Shown: positions 39,278-52,600 of the stretch, piece by piece
Layout: each line of letters opens with the position of its first letter
How positions within the stretch are numbered: position 1 is the first letter of the stretch
Assembly (NCBI GenBank): GCA_004764695.1
Contig: SMSO01000031.1
Location: 7,125,261 to 7,189,260, forward strand
Reading direction: 5' to 3'
Origin: Schizochytrium sp. TIO01
Lineage: Eukaryota > Sar > Bigyra > Thraustochytrida > Thraustochytriidae
Length of the DNA stretch: 64,000 nucleotides
Notes under the pieces: generated by a model
Told to the model about the DNA's origin: nothing
Database searches by the model: none
What the model saw: only the letters and a program-made list of their open reading frames with translations
Translations under genes and position numbers: made by a program

Positions 39278-42112
39278 ATGGAGGATATTGAAGACGAGCT
39301 GGCACGTTACGCCGCAGAAACGCAGCAACTAGGCGCCGAAGGACACGGCTCCCACGGCGAGGACGGTGAAGACGGTCCTGAAAGACCTACTTCTGCACCT
39401 CCAACTTTGGACATCACTAACGGAGCTCTGTTTTGGATGCAGCAGGCTGCCTCCGGAGGGGACTCTGGCACCGATGGGATCGCGGTGCCGAGCTCAACCG
39501 GCGCCGGCGTGTCCGTTCTCCATGGATCAGACCACCACCACCCGTTCCTGTCATCCGCAGGTGCCTCACTCCCACCACCAGCAAGCTCGCAGGCACAGGC
39601 ATCCACAGCGACCTCGCCTGGGTCTTCCTCGCTGTCAGCCTCGCAGAGCCACCTTGCTGCGGAGTCTGAAGACACCTTCGAGGACAACTTTGCCTCATCG
39701 TACGAGCCTATGGACAACCGCGACCCTCGTAAACGCACCCAGAGCATCGAAAAGTTTCTCGCACAGAGCCCCGGCAGCATTCTCGGACCGCGTAAGAAGT
39801 ACGTCGAAAACTCAAGCGGTGTGTCTCGCACAGCGACCTCCCACCGTGGTAGCGGATCTAGCTCCAGCACCAACAATGCCAACGCCACGTCTGGAGATGA
39901 TGCTATGCAGTTTATCAACATGGAGAGCCCTGGGCACGCGCTGAAGGGCCTTCGCAAGCGCATCGACGAGCTTGACCTCAACACGGACTATCAGGAGTAC
40001 CACCTCAGCGGCCACCACCACCAACTCCAACATCAGCACCAACAACACCAACAACACCAACAACACCAGCACGTCTCAAGCTTGTTTGCACCGATTAGTG
40101 AGTCGCTTTCAGGAGCGTCGCCGGTGTCACCGGAGACAAATGTGCAGAGCGGCTCCGTGCCTCCGCCCCTGTCACTGCGACACCAGCGATCTGCACCTGA
40201 GATTGACCTGAGCCATCGCCAGAGCTCACTATTACATGACACAACTTCGGATGTCTCTCACTACGACTCAGCCGCAGCGAACTCTGCGGCAGCGGCCGCT
40301 ATGTACCATTACGAGAGTGGCGCAGGTTTAGCTTCCTCCAACGCAGCCCTCTCACCGTCAGCGCCGTCCTCCTCTAACTCTGCAGCCGCGCAGCAGCAGC
40401 AATCATTACACTCAGATGACCAGCACATGCACCACCACCAGCACCAGAGTGGCGTGCCCATGTACCCTCTTAGCTACGACCAGCAGCAAGGCATGTACGT
40501 CCAGGACTCGTACGCCGGATACGGCCAGCAGGCGACCTCCCTGTATGGGTCCGCCTCGTCGGCTTATTACAATGGAGGTCCCAGCTCCAGCGTCCTGCAG
40601 CAGCAACAACAGCAGCAGAAGGTCATGATGAACACCATGGGAATGCCGATGATGTCCCATAGCAGCCACTGGGGCCAGGTCGGCAGCATCCCGCCACCAC
40701 CTCCAGGACCTCCACCTTCGGACTCCGGAATGCACCACAACTCTATGCAGCACCTGGGTATTTCGCAACACCATCACCAACACCACCACCATGACCCCAA
40801 CAGCATGCTGCCTGCAAGTATGATGCACGCTCATCCTGAAGCAGCCTCAGGACCAGGCGGACACCTCAACAATGGCCACGGCAAGGGCGTGGATGCCGGA
40901 AGAGGCAGAGGAGGACGCAAAGGAGGTAGCGGACCCAGTGGACCTGGGAACCGCAGAGGAGGCGGCATGATCGGGGGAAGTAAACGCGGCGGTCGCGGAG
41001 GTGCACAGATGGGACCCGGTATGATGAATGGACGCATCGACACCATGGGAACACCAAACCTCCAGGCCCCGCTCGAAGAGATTCGGGAGTCCATCTTTCA
41101 ACTGTCTAAGGAACAACTCGGATGTAGATTTCTCCAGGTCAAGGTCGATGCAGATGGAGGACGTGCATGCCAAATTATCCTTGATGAGGTTCGAAGCCGC
41201 CTCGTGCTCCTTATGTTGGACCCCTTCGGTAACTACCTCTTTCAGAAGCTCCTTGAGAAGGCCACAGTGGCTCAGCGTGGCATCATGTTGCAAGAGGTAG
41301 AGTCTCATCTCATCGAGGCGGCGCTGAACCTGCACGGAACACGCTCTGTGCAAAAGTTCATCGAAGTAACCGGCGGGGACTCCCCTACCTACGAGCAGCT
41401 CGATGTGATTGTAGAGGCCTTGAAGCCGCATGTCACGAGATTGAGCATGGACACCAACGGCAACCATGTTATCCAGCGCTGTTTGCAGTACATTCCGCAC
41501 GACCGTGTTGGATTCGTGTATGAAACTGTGATTGCCGATGTCCTAGTTATTACACGTCATCGTCATGGCTGCTGCGTGTTCCAGCGCTGCTTAGATGCTG
41601 CGGATGAAACTCAGCGCGCCGCTCTGGTGGACAAGGTCATCGAGCATGCGATCGATCTTATGCAGGACCCTTTCTCTAACTATGTTGTCCAATACGTGCT
41701 CGAAAACGCCATAGGTGATGAGGGAGACCGAATCATCTGTCAGCTCAGGGGCCGTCTTGTGGAGCTTTCGACGCAGAAGTTTTCTAGTAACGTCGTTGAG
41801 AAGTGCCTGGCTCATGCATCCCCGACTTTGCTGGAACCGCTCATCGATGAACTCTGCGAGCGAGATGTCACGCGCGAGCTCCTCAATGACTCGTACGGAA
41901 ACTACGTCGCACAGCGTGCGCTTCATGTGGCAAGCGATAACCAAGGCCTTCGACTCGTTGCTGCCTTTCGCCCTCATATGACCAACCTGGCCACCTCGAA
42001 CGCCTCTTGTGCGCGCCGAGTGTCATCCCGGGTCGTCAAGCGTTTCCCCAATCTTGCAAATGATGCGCTCTTTAGCTCCTTTCTCCAACGTGAGCCCAAA
42101 ACTGTGCCCTAA
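39278..42112 (+). CDS. Pumilio (PUF) family RNA-binding protein
   Basis: Cytoplasmic repressor that binds 3'UTR motifs. 944 residues. Residues 1 to about 590 are low-complexity: acidic start, Ser/Ala-rich, Gln/His tracts (about 248-268 and 370-395), a Pro run, and a Gly/Arg-rich GRGRGGRKGG stretch (about 535-580). Residues about 597-925 are a complete Pumilio domain of eight repeats. The base-contacting triplets, repeat 1 to 8, are C-R-Q, N-Y-Q, T-R-Q, N-H-Q, C-C-Q, N-Y-Q, S-N-E and N-Y-Q. By the known PUF code, repeats 8 to 6 read U, G, U and the whole predicts a site close to UGUANAUA. Repeats 3 and 5 have unusual Thr and Cys at contact or stacking positions. The long polar N-terminus is typical of deadenylation-recruiting Pumilios. 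It converges on the ketohexokinase gene. Confidence 0.96.
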   Translation: MEDIEDELARYAAETQQLGAEGHGSHGEDGEDGPERPTSAPPTLDITNGALFWMQQAASGGDSGTDGIAVPSSTGAGVSVLHGSDHHHPFLSSAGASLPPPASSQAQASTATSPGSSSLSASQSHLAAESEDTFEDNFASSYEPMDNRDPRKRTQSIEKFLAQSPGSILGPRKKYVENSSGVSRTATSHRGSGSSSSTNNANATSGDDAMQFINMESPGHALKGLRKRIDELDLNTDYQEYHLSGHHHQLQHQHQQHQQHQQHQHVSSLFAPISESLSGASPVSPETNVQSGSVPPPLSLRHQRSAPEIDLSHRQSSLLHDTTSDVSHYDSAAANSAAAAAMYHYESGAGLASSNAALSPSAPSSSNSAAAQQQQSLHSDDQHMHHHQHQSGVPMYPLSYDQQQGMYVQDSYAGYGQQATSLYGSASSAYYNGGPSSSVLQQQQQQQKVMMNTMGMPMMSHSSHWGQVGSIPPPPPGPPPSDSGMHHNSMQHLGISQHHHQHHHHDPNSMLPASMMHAHPEAASGPGGHLNNGHGKGVDAGRGRGGRKGGSGPSGPGNRRGGGMIGGSKRGGRGGAQMGPGMMNGRIDTMGTPNLQAPLEEIRESIFQLSKEQLGCRFLQVKVDADGGRACQIILDEVRSRLVLLMLDPFGNYLFQKLLEKATVAQRGIMLQEVESHLIEAALNLHGTRSVQKFIEVTGGDSPTYEQLDVIVEALKPHVTRLSMDTNGNHVIQRCLQYIPHDRVGFVYETVIADVLVITRHRHGCCVFQRCLDAADETQRAALVDKVIEHAIDLMQDPFSNYVVQYVLENAIGDEGDRIICQLRGRLVELSTQKFSSNVVEKCLAHASPTLLEPLIDELCERDVTRELLNDSYGNYVAQRALHVASDNQGLRLVAAFRPHMTNLATSNASCARRVSSRVVKRFPNLANDALFSSFLQREPKTVP

Positions 42113-42638
42113 AATCATGGCTTTGGAATATTTTCAACTCTCTTTACCTACTAGGTACTTCATTTCGTTACCATTCAGCAACATCAACAACATTACCATT
42201 CGTATCTTCGTTTGCATCATCTACTCCACCCTCTTCTACTACTATCTACAACTTTCATGTTGATCCTTGTTGGGTACTACTGCGCTTGCTCGTCAGGTAT
42301 TATTTTTTCATTTTATAAAACGGTATGTATCATGTATGTTGCAGACTTCACCCTCGTTTCGTTCTTTTTTTGTTTTTGTCTTTTGTTTTTTGCTTCGTTT
42401 TACGATTGTAGTCAGAAATCGCTTGCTCTGTACCTTTGCTTTATGAAACTGAAAGATCCTCGAATACTTGCTTGTGCACGACACCATTGATTTTAACTGA
42501 CGTGCACAATAGTAAGAATGAACTGGTTCTTCTTATTTCCTTTATTCCTCAGGAAATGGAAAAATGAAAACGAAAATAAACAAATAAAACAAATAGTTTT
42601 CTATAAACTAACAATAATAGATACGAGCAACATCCAAA
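42113..42638. other. 3' gap between Pumilio and ketohexokinase genes
   Basis: Convergent and T-rich. AATAAA-like strings near 42577-42590 could polyadenylate the + strand transcript. No gene. Confidence 0.5.
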
Positions 42639-43935
42639 CTATTCATTAACAAACCTTGTCAAGTTATGAATTCCCTGCTGCGTGCATTTGTTGCCAGCAA
42701 TGCAACATCCAAACACCATTGCTTCTCGAAGTGTGTGTCCACGAAGAAGAGCAACTATCAAACTACCATTGAACACATCGCCAGCGCCAACAGAATCAAT
42801 AATCGGACCAGTTAGTTCTACCGCAGGGACATGAATGATCTCTGGGCCATTGTTGACATCATCCACCTCCACGTCCTCTCCGAACTCAACTCCGTAGGCT
42901 CCACGCTCGCCCCACGGTACCACGATCTTCTCATTTGGCTTGATGTTTAAAGTCTTCCGCTTCGCCCAGAGCATCTCTAAGAACGGTGGCGCCGAGTCAA
43001 ACCCCTGTGCCTTAACATAATCCTTCCCTATCATAACCACGTCACAGTATCGCAAGAGCTGCAACATATCATATGGAGGTCGCGGCTTCTCAATTTCCAG
43101 CGAAACCGTGCATTCGCTCTCAGTGAAAGCCAACATCCGGCTTACCTCCTCCCCCGAGCGCCCCTCAAAGTGAGCCCACGTGCACGCGCCAGGGATGTAC
43201 ATTCCCTGAAGGTGCTCCAACCTAAGCTCAGGGATGTCTCTATAATGGATGATTGTACGTGAGCCTGTCAAACGAGACTGGAGAATGAACGAAGCTGGGA
43301 TTTGCCCCCTGTTTCCCCGCGACATAGATGGGCACGTCACCAATGCCCTCTTGTGTAAGGGTCTCTCTTATGAAAGCAGCGTTTGGATCAACATGGTCGG
43401 GAGTACTGGAGTACATGAGTCCGCACGCCAGCTGGTCGAACTGACGAGCGGCTCGTACAAGATTGGTGCCATTGCCTCCGACGCGACGGAGACGCCCAAG
43501 ACTACGCATCTCGGAATCTTCTGAAGGAAATGCAGGGATTTCGTCGACGGTGTCAACGCAGGCAATTCCCACAACAAGAAATCGCTCCCAATGAGCAATT
43601 TTACCTCGCTCAAGACGTTCTCGAGATTTACATTTGGCGAGACGAATTTGCGAGCGCTCACGTTCCTCAGTTTCCTCATCCTCCTGACTGCGAGCAGCCT
43701 CCGAATCAGCCACGCGCTTGCGAGAAGCAGCTACAAAAAGACTGAAAGCACGCTGTCCGGATGCCTCCATTAATGTGGCAGCGTCTGCAGAGTGCGCGTC
43801 GGTGATTGCACTTGCGTCAGCATCTTGGCCATCGTTCTCACCGTGGCTCCCAATGGTTTCTTCTTGAGTCTCCGCACCCTCCAGTTCGGAAAGGCGTCTC
43901 TGCACAGAGCTACGGGCCTCGAATGAGTGAAACAT
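42639..43935 (-). CDS. Ketohexokinase-like PfkB-family sugar kinase, one apparent frameshift
   Basis: Phosphorylates a ketose, probably fructose at C1, using ATP. The PfkB fold is complete when two frames are read together: FLVVGIACVDTVDEIPAFPSEDSE, GGNGTN (substrate loop), WAHFEGR, EIEKPRPP, CDVVMIGKDYVK, catalytic VGAGD (42778-42789) and GCCIAGNKCTQQGI. These match human ketohexokinase (EGRN, VEVEKPR, GAGD, KKCGLQG) better than ribokinase or adenosine kinase. At a five-G run on the coding strand (C at 43305-43309 on +) the first frame leaves homology and the next carries it on (QIPASFILQS). One surplus G explains it, so it is probably a sequencing indel. The first about 115 residues before the kinase are an acidic, Arg/Glu-rich extension absent from animal enzymes. 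Start is the ATG at 43935. Confidence 0.88.
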
Positions 43936-46673
43936 GAACCCGTGTACTGTGACTCAATACGCAAACCGAGCTTGGGCTTAGGAATTGCAATGGGTCAAAG
44001 GAGATGGATCTGAGATTCTGGCCAATGTTTACCACTCTTTCCTTTTTCTTTTTTTATTAGAAACAAATAAATGAGGCATATATACTTACACCTAGTTTAC
44101 CTGTTATAATAATAACCGAAGTAATAGAATATAAATATGATCAACCTTAGTAATAAGCAATTGAAAAAAACTTGAAAAAACTAGGAAAAAAAACTAATAA
44201 TGCCAATCATAACATGGTTGATAAGAATGACAATCATATTAGTAGGTCTAATAATAACATAATCCTGCCCCTTTTTTAAATTGCTCTTGCAAGCAACCAC
44301 AATACTTTGGTAGCTCTTTTCATAAATCGTGCATGGAATGAATAATATCATGACAATTTTAAGGATAGCAGCACCGGTTTCCCTAGCTGAACCAATGCCT
44401 CTTTTTTACTCTGCTTATACCGCGATAGGGTACCTGGTAGGTGTATGGTTGTTTGGCTTGGGTTTTTATACGAGTTCTAATTAATTAACTCATCATAAAA
44501 AATAGACATTATTTTTTCTAAGGAGTTGCCTCTGAGACCTCTAATGAGCGACAGCCTAAATAAATGTACATGAACTTCTTCAAGTTCTGAGGGCTAATAC
44601 AGCAGCCAGCGACTACGTGGCCAAGAGTAGGTGGGAGGACCTACTTGGTGAAGAAGTAAGTGAAGTCCACATTGTGCATTGCGCATTCGAGGCCAGTGAG
44701 GCAGGTACTCGGTACGAGTATCCTGATGGTGAGAATGAAAAACCCTCGAAACACAGTTTGGATCAGTCACCCATGAGTCCTACACCTTTAAAAGGCAAAA
44801 TGAATATAGTCATTGGGTAAATTTTGTGGCGTGGCGCTGAGACTCATAAATGTATCGAACTAAAAAAGTAAGAAAATATCACCAGAAGGCGATATATGGG
44901 AGGTATCAGAAGGATGTGGAGCGCCCTTAAAGATTATATATGCATGATTTGGCTAAGACATGAAAAGTCTAATATTACTTGGTACCTTGGTACTGGTATG
45001 GTGGGCACTACTCTTTCTTCTTCTTTTTCTTCTTCTTCTTAATTGGTTTTGTTTTCGTGATGTTTTTTTAGAACTTTGATAGAAGGAAATAGAATTTCAT
45101 AACCCACCGGCGATGGTGTTCTGCAACCATCAGAGTAACTACTATTGCATGCATTTATCTAAAACCCAGTGGAGTTTATGAACATGTATCTTCTGTGTAC
45201 TTTTAGCAACTGGGCAACCACTAAGAGGCACACTTTATTTTAAAACCATCTTATTTGCTGGTTTCAAAGTTTGCTCCAGGCAGCAGCTAGAGAAGTAAAC
45301 TAAGTAGGTAGGTTACTTATAAAGTTGAATACACAGTGCCAGATCTAGAATCTTTTATTTTTGTATATATCTGTGTTTGCTCCTGATACAACGCAAGATT
45401 TGAGCGAGCTACAGTATAAAGTCATCAGCTCAATTCATTTAATTTAGGTTTGCGATGCGCCAAGAATAGATTTACAACTGTTGCTTACAAATAAAACTAT
45501 AGATTGATGCTCAACGCCTTTAGAAACTGTATCTTCTATAGACCCCTGGCTGCAAATAGTTCACAGTACGCAGTACGCAGACTTTATGCACCAAGCTCGG
45601 CACCTGATGCGTCAGCGCTGGCAGGTGTATTGTGGAGTTATATCTGAACGTAACGAGGTTTCTTCATGATTGACCATTACGGTTATAGTGAAATAGCCGT
45701 TAGGACAGTCTGGTTAAGAGTAGCTTAGGTGCTATGGTAGTAATCTGAATGTGGGATTAGACAAAATGACACATTCGAGGTCAGAAAGCAAGCAAAATAT
45801 TGCAAACCTTTTGGGGAAAGCATACGTACGATGTTACGATCTCCGAGACCGGTTCAGACAGTGAAACAGTATCCATGTCAGACGGCCCAGGTCATAAAAT
45901 TTCTTGATAGCAAAAGAGCCTCAAAACTAAGTTCGAATCACTGTAGTACACTGGTTTGACGCATACTACTACCAAGTCATAACTTCTAGAGTTTTCTTTA
46001 ATTAGAGAGCTTACAAAGTGTTCGTTACATTTGGTAACATCGCCATAAGTAACAATGGGGGTGGACCGTCTGTGATGGCTTGAGGACGTAGAGGATTGAT
46101 TGAATTGCAGAAATAAATTCGGAGAAGCTAGTACAAAGAATGTCTTTCTCGCTCCAGAAGCCATAGGGCAGGAACTCAATATTTTCGACTGCTCCCGCCT
46201 CCATCTCATTCTACTCTGCATGCGTGTTTACATGCTTGTTTGTTTGTTTATTTGTTACAGCCAGTTTTTATTTTTACATTCCCACAATTTCCTCATTAAC
46301 GTGCAGAATTGCAATCCAATGAACGATATATGTGCTAGTGCTTCTTAAGCGTGCAGAAAGTAAGAAGGTTTTGTTACCTGAGCAGCCATTTGATTATGTT
46401 AAGGGAGAAGGTGCGAAGAACTAATACTACTTCTGTAAATATACGCCAGAAACCTTTTCAGAGAGCCAAGCTGTAGACGGCCTCGGTGGGCGGAGGTTGC
46501 CCTCCTTTGTACGAACAGTCCTCTCCAGACACTGTTTATGCTGGTTTGGCGTTGCTCGGGGCCCGGCAAAGAAGCAAGTACGGTTGAAGTCCTTGCCTAG
46601 ACCTTCATGAATTAGACGCTGCATACGCCAGAAAGCGGGGGAGAATTCAAGTCCTTTGCCTGGCAGCCACGCT
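43936..46673. other. Divergent spacer, AT-rich
   Basis: Nothing supportable in 2.7 kb between the ketohexokinase and channel starts. A 67-codon frame at 44617-44820 lacks an ATG and is not called. Confidence 0.5.
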
Positions 46674-49600
46674 ATGCAGCAAACTAAACAAAATAACGCA
46701 ACCATTCGGGCATCTGTGAGCGATGGAGCTCTCTTAGGTAATGACGATGTTGTAAGCCGAGCAAGCAACCGATCAGAGCTTGTCTATCCAAACAATTCAC
46801 TCGCTATAAAGGCTAGCGACGAGTGCAGTAGAGACACAAACAGCAACGACCGAATCAGCTCTAAAGTCCATGTGCAAAATGTGGCTGATGCTTTGCGCAG
46901 GACCTTAGGAACTATTGACTTTCACACACAAAATGAAGATATTGAGCATATATGTGGGCCTTATTCTGTTATTGAGGACTTCCAGAGAAGCAAACATCAC
47001 AAATGGTACCGGTCGAGGCTACACACAACCTTTATGATCCTTGCCGTAACAATGTGTCATGTAGTTTTCGTTCCTGTAAGACTTGCTTTTGTATTGCCAC
47101 ATGTCCAAAGCTGGTCATATTCTGCTTTACTTCTTTGGATTGCATCTGAGGCAGTCACATTGGATGTGGCAACGATGTGGGAAGCATACATATGTCGGAA
47201 GAGATCACGCAAATCCAGCTTTATAGAAAACTTATTCACTTTCGCTACACAGGCTCCTTTCGAGCTATTATGCATCTTCGCTGTTGCGAAGGATGTACAG
47301 ACTTTTTTTATTGCCTGGTCTTATGCTAGGTTATCCAAGATCTTATTACTCGCCCGATCATCGGAGTTCTATCAAGCGTTAAACTTTTCTTGTCCTGTTG
47401 AGGCGAGAGCTAGTCGACGTTGTTTGTACATATTGTGTATAAGTATCACATCGGCACATGTTCTTGCCTGTGGTTGGTATAGTCTTGGCGTGGCTTCTCT
47501 ATGCGATGATGGTGCCTCGCCCGATGCATACTCTTGGAAGTCGTATGACTGGGGCATGTGTAAGTCTTTGGAAGAGTGTTCGTCTTGTATCTCTATATCA
47601 GGACAATACGTGCGAAGTATGTATTGGGCATTGTCAACGATCTCAACAGTGGGATATGGCGATATCGTTCCCAAGAGCATAGGTGAAACTGTCTTTGCCT
47701 TATGTGCAGAAATAATTGGCATTGTTGTTTATGTACTTTTGCTGTCGAGCGTTACTTCTTTCGTGAGCAATAAAGATGCTGCTCGGCTTGCATATAATCG
47801 CAAAATACATCGTCTCAACAAGTTTTGCCAGGCGTATGGGGTCTCTAGTCATGTGGAAGGAAAAGTTATGAGATACTTTGAGCTTGTGTGGCAGCAGTCA
47901 AACGGATTTGAGATAGACCTGCTGATGGAGCAACTACCTCGAAAGTTGCGCTCCAACATTCTTTTTACATTGTATGGACATATTTTTACACAAACGGCTG
48001 TTTTCCAAGGCTGCGATACCGCATTTGCGCGAATCATCTTCCAGCGTGCTCGTATGATTACCTTTGCATCTGGAGAGGGCATTTTCCGAAGAGGAGAACA
48101 AGCCAATGCACTCTATGGTATTTGCTGTGGGCTTATTTGGATGGAGCACGAGGCTGTTGCCAGTGCAGAGCGTGTTTCCCTAGAGGCGTCAGACGGGGTC
48201 CTAATTGGGCACACAGAAATGTTAGCTCGAAAACCGTACACCTCAACTGCCCACGTGAAGAGTAGTGGTCTTGCTGAAGTTTTCCAGATTTTGTGGACTG
48301 ACTTTGAGCAGCATGCCCAATATTTCCTCTCCCTGAGAAGTCTAGAAGAACAGGCAGAATTATCGCTTGAGAATGGGGAGTGGATGATCCCTTACACTCA
48401 ATGTGGTCGAGTTAGGCTCAGTCCTGACGATGTTGATCGGATTAGAGCAAGAATGGAAGTAGAAGCAAAGCAAGCCCACATTCAAAGCTTCAACATGAAG
48501 AAAAAACAGGATGAAGCTTTGTCTATGATTTTTGAAGCCCCAGCGCCAAAAGCAAACAGCCAAACCTCTTTTAAAATAAGTCGAGCCAGGGCAGCAACCC
48601 CTATTGATGGGTTTGGAAGCCCTGGAAGTCCAGGAAGCCCAGGAAGTCCACGACTAGTCTCACAAGGAAGCACGAACAAACTTGTATACGAGTTCCCACT
48701 TCAGAAAATGCGAAGTCGTGAGGCTTCGATGGCTGTTGAAGCAGTGTTATCTGGGATGATCACTCAGAAATTGTCTCGCTTTGATGATCTGACAGATCAT
48801 TCCTTTGCTGCAAGCTCGCAGCGCCGTGCAATAGTACTATCATGCCTACGCATACTTGGCGTCATGATATATCTCATACAGGTGCCTCTCAATATCGGAA
48901 TGGAGCATTCATTGAACTACCACGGAGTCGTTGTCTTTGCGTATTTTGTTGATGTCTTTTACCTTCTCGATTGCATAACTACAGCTCATTTGCTACGTCG
49001 TCAATGGCCTTTGCTGACTGAACAAGCTCAAAAACGTGCAAAAGAAGCTCAGTTTATTGACATTGTAAGCCTCGTCCCAATTGATGTTATTTTCGCAATC
49101 ATTGCTGCCGACCAGTGGACTGTCTGGGCAATCTCTCGGCTGAGCAGATGTTTAAAAGTCAAACGTATCAGCAACTACACTGACAGCCTCTTGCGGTTAA
49201 TTGATCCAAAGAAGGCACGAACTTACTCTGGATATCGGTCTTCAGTAGAACTTGGAATATCTTCACTTTTGTGTTGCATATGGCTGGCCTCCTTTTGGGC
49301 GCTTTTTAGTCAAGAGGCGACTATGGCACGAGGTTTCGGTGCATGGTCTCTAACAGTTTCAGAAACAGATGGAATCGAGAATAATCAAGGGAGTTTCTAC
49401 TGGGCTATCATGACATTGACTACAGTTGGATATGGAGATGTGGCTGCAATCACAGTAGCAGAAAGTATATTTTCAATCATTGCAATCATCATTGCTGCTT
49501 TGGGACTCTACCCCATTATCGTCGCAAACATTTCTGTCATCCACGGAGAGGCGGCAGAGACGAACCAAATCACTCTTCGATCATTGAGGAATAAACCAAC

Positions 49601-52600
49601 CAAGAATGTGCTTGTCGAGCGAACGAAGGCCTGTAAGCTTCTTATCAGCCAAGATGATTTGTTCAACGGGCTTAATGCGTATCTTACGCATGTCGAAGAG
49701 CAAGAGTTTGACACAAGAGAAGTATTTGCAGACTTACCTCCATGGCTTGCGCGAAAGGTTGCGTTTGAGCTCTATGGATCTTTATTGCGTGGAAATGCTT
49801 CCTGCCAAGATGTTAAATCTCAACAAACTGCTAGAGTAATGCCATCTGATCGGATAAATCGTTCCATCTCTGGTAACAAACTATTCAAAAATGTAGGAGC
49901 CGCCTTCCTTGCCGAGGTTTGTGTGAGTCTAAGAGTGGAGTTTGGAGTTGCTGGTTCTGTTCTCATAAGCGCAGGCCAGGAAGCTTCAAATGCATATTTT
50001 CTCGTGGATGGTCTTGTCCAGGCTCACGAAAATGGACAAAAAGGATTTGGTGGACCTGGATCTTACTTTGGATTTGAGGACATCATTTGTTCGCGCGCTT
50101 ACACGAGCTCAGTAAAAGTTCTTGAGCAATCTATGTTTCTTTGCATCTCGAAGGAAGACTTCACTCAAGCACTTGCAAAATTTCCAGAAGATGGAACCGC
50201 ACTTACGAATATCTGCCAGAGAAACTTTCGACGGCGGCCAAGTGACCAGCACAGGGGCTTGAGTACACAGTCTTCAACGTCAAATATGCTTCAATCTTCT
50301 TCGCGACGAAGCTCAAACTCGAACCACGAAGCTCCAAGAATGCCAGCAGGAACTCAACATCGAAGATGCAGCGAGGCCAATGTTACGTATCACGCGAGCT
50401 TGTTTACACAGTTCAATAAAAGACGTTATGTCGTTCTCCCTCTGACACCTTTACGCCGTAAACTCGAGGTTTTGTCTACACTTGTAACAACTCTGTTACA
50501 AATGCTTATTCCACTGGGCATAGGAACCGTAGCATCAAGTTCTTGCACAATAACTCATGATCCCTGGATTGAGACTCTTCTGTCGCTCAATGCCTTCGGA
50601 GACATTCATGGCATCCTTGATATGATCTTGCATGCATTCTTTATGGCAGATCGCGACCAGAACATGCTGATTGTTGACGCAAGAACCATTTTAAAGCGGT
50701 ACGTACGGAGTAGAAAAGGGTTGATTGATTTTCTTTCATGCGTGCCGATTGATTGGTTATACCTGGCTGCACATGGTGTCTCTGGTAATCTCCACATTGC
50801 TATGCTGATTCGCCTCTTGAAGCTCGTTCGTTTGTTTGAGCTGCAGCGGCACCTGCTAATTCTGGGGCAAATTCTGGATCGGTTCAGACTCAAACATGCA
50901 ACTGTTGAGCTTGTGAGGCTTCTTCTTGTTTTAGTTGTTTTTTCGCATTGGCTGACGTGTATATGGATGCGGTTTTCGAATGTTGACTGGCTTTCTGAGA
51001 ATTGGGCAAGAGAAGATTGTACACTTTCCAATTCATGTTTTGATAATTTAGCAAATGTACATACGTCCAACCAAACTGCATGTAATGCGTTTCGCTCTGA
51101 AAGACTGTATTTACGGGGTCTTTATTGGACCTTGGTAACCCTCAATACAGTAGGATTCGGGGATATTGTACCAACTAACCCGGGCGAGATGCTTTTTGTG
51201 ATTATGGTTATGATTTTGGGAGCAGCGATGTATGCCTTACTTATTGCAGGACTGGCTAGTATTGTGGCGAGTCTGGACCAAACGGCGACGAACCATAAGC
51301 AGTGGAGAGAAGACCTGCAAAGAATGATTTCTGCGCGGGGCCTCCCACAGTCCATAAGGGACAAAGTTCTCTCTTTTGCAGACCAGATGTGGCGTTTCCA
51401 AAGAGGTGGGAGTGTCGAAGATGTAGTGCGCTTCATTCCTCAAAATTTGCAAAGTAGTCTGCTGAAGCAAATGGAAGACGAACAGTTATCTAAAGTTTCA
51501 ATATTCCAAGGATTGCCAAGCGTTTTGATTGATTCGCTCATTTCACGCCTGTCGCCAACGATTTTTGCCCCTGGAGATTATATTTTTCGTGCTGGCCAGC
51601 CTTCATGTGCAATGTACATCCTGTGCAAAGGGGACGTAGCAGTGTACGCTGAAGACAATGTTACAGTTTTGAGCAAGTGTTCTAGCAAAGGTGTGTTTGG
51701 ATTTGACGAATTCTTTGAAGAGCTATCCATGAACACGTCATTACTTGCACAAACATTTTGCACAGTGCTAGTCCTGCGTCAAGAGTGCCTTTCTGCTACT
51801 CTTGATATTTTTCCAGGAGCTGAAAATACGATTCTCGAGAATGTTGAAAAACTCAAATCTACCTCTACAACATTAAAATTAGCCAACAACCTGAAAAATC
51901 GGAAAGTAACGAAGATGATGACATCAGATGCTGAGGCTTTGCGCAAGCAGCTCTCACCAGCAACTCAACCAAACAAACGCTGGCGAGTCATTTGGGAACT
52001 TCAAATGTTCCTCATGACCCTCGGAATTCTTTTCGTTGTTCCATTTCGCATTGGTATTATGGCTTCTACTCAACGCTACAAGCTCGCTGACGGCCTCTTT
52101 GTTTGGTGCACCTTGGAAATTCTCATCGTTAACGGGATGAGTGTCATAGATATGGTTTTACATGCAAGGTACTTTGCATTCTTCCGCGAAGGCTCTATTA
52201 TATCAGATAGAGGGGCCTTGTGGACACATTACAAATCCACATGGTTCTGGCTTGATTTGATTGCAACCATCCCCTGGGATTTGGTGGTTCTTTTCCTAGC
52301 AGTAACCTCCGATGACAAAGTTGGATATTTCCAGTGGTGGAGTATAGCTCGTATACCTACACTTGTCCGCTCCCGTCGCATCAGCTATTATTACTATGGC
52401 TTGCTTGATTATTACTTGAATCTCATGAGGATTGAATTTAGTGCGATGGTATTTCGAATCACCTTCAAATGCTTTTATTGGCTAACCTTAGCGCACTGGG
52501 TTGCTTGCCTATGGTATGGCATTGCAACCTGGGAAGGCCTCGATGTTTCGTGGGCCCATATGGAGATGAATCAACTTGATCAAACAAACAATAATGTTGC

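Noticed and set aside
39307-39984. 225-codon antisense ORF within the Pumilio gene
   Set aside because: Shadow of the codon-biased N-terminal region; no recognisable feature.
44617-44820. 67-codon frame in the spacer before the channel gene
   Set aside because: No ATG start, no hydrophobic or domain pattern, and AT-rich surroundings.
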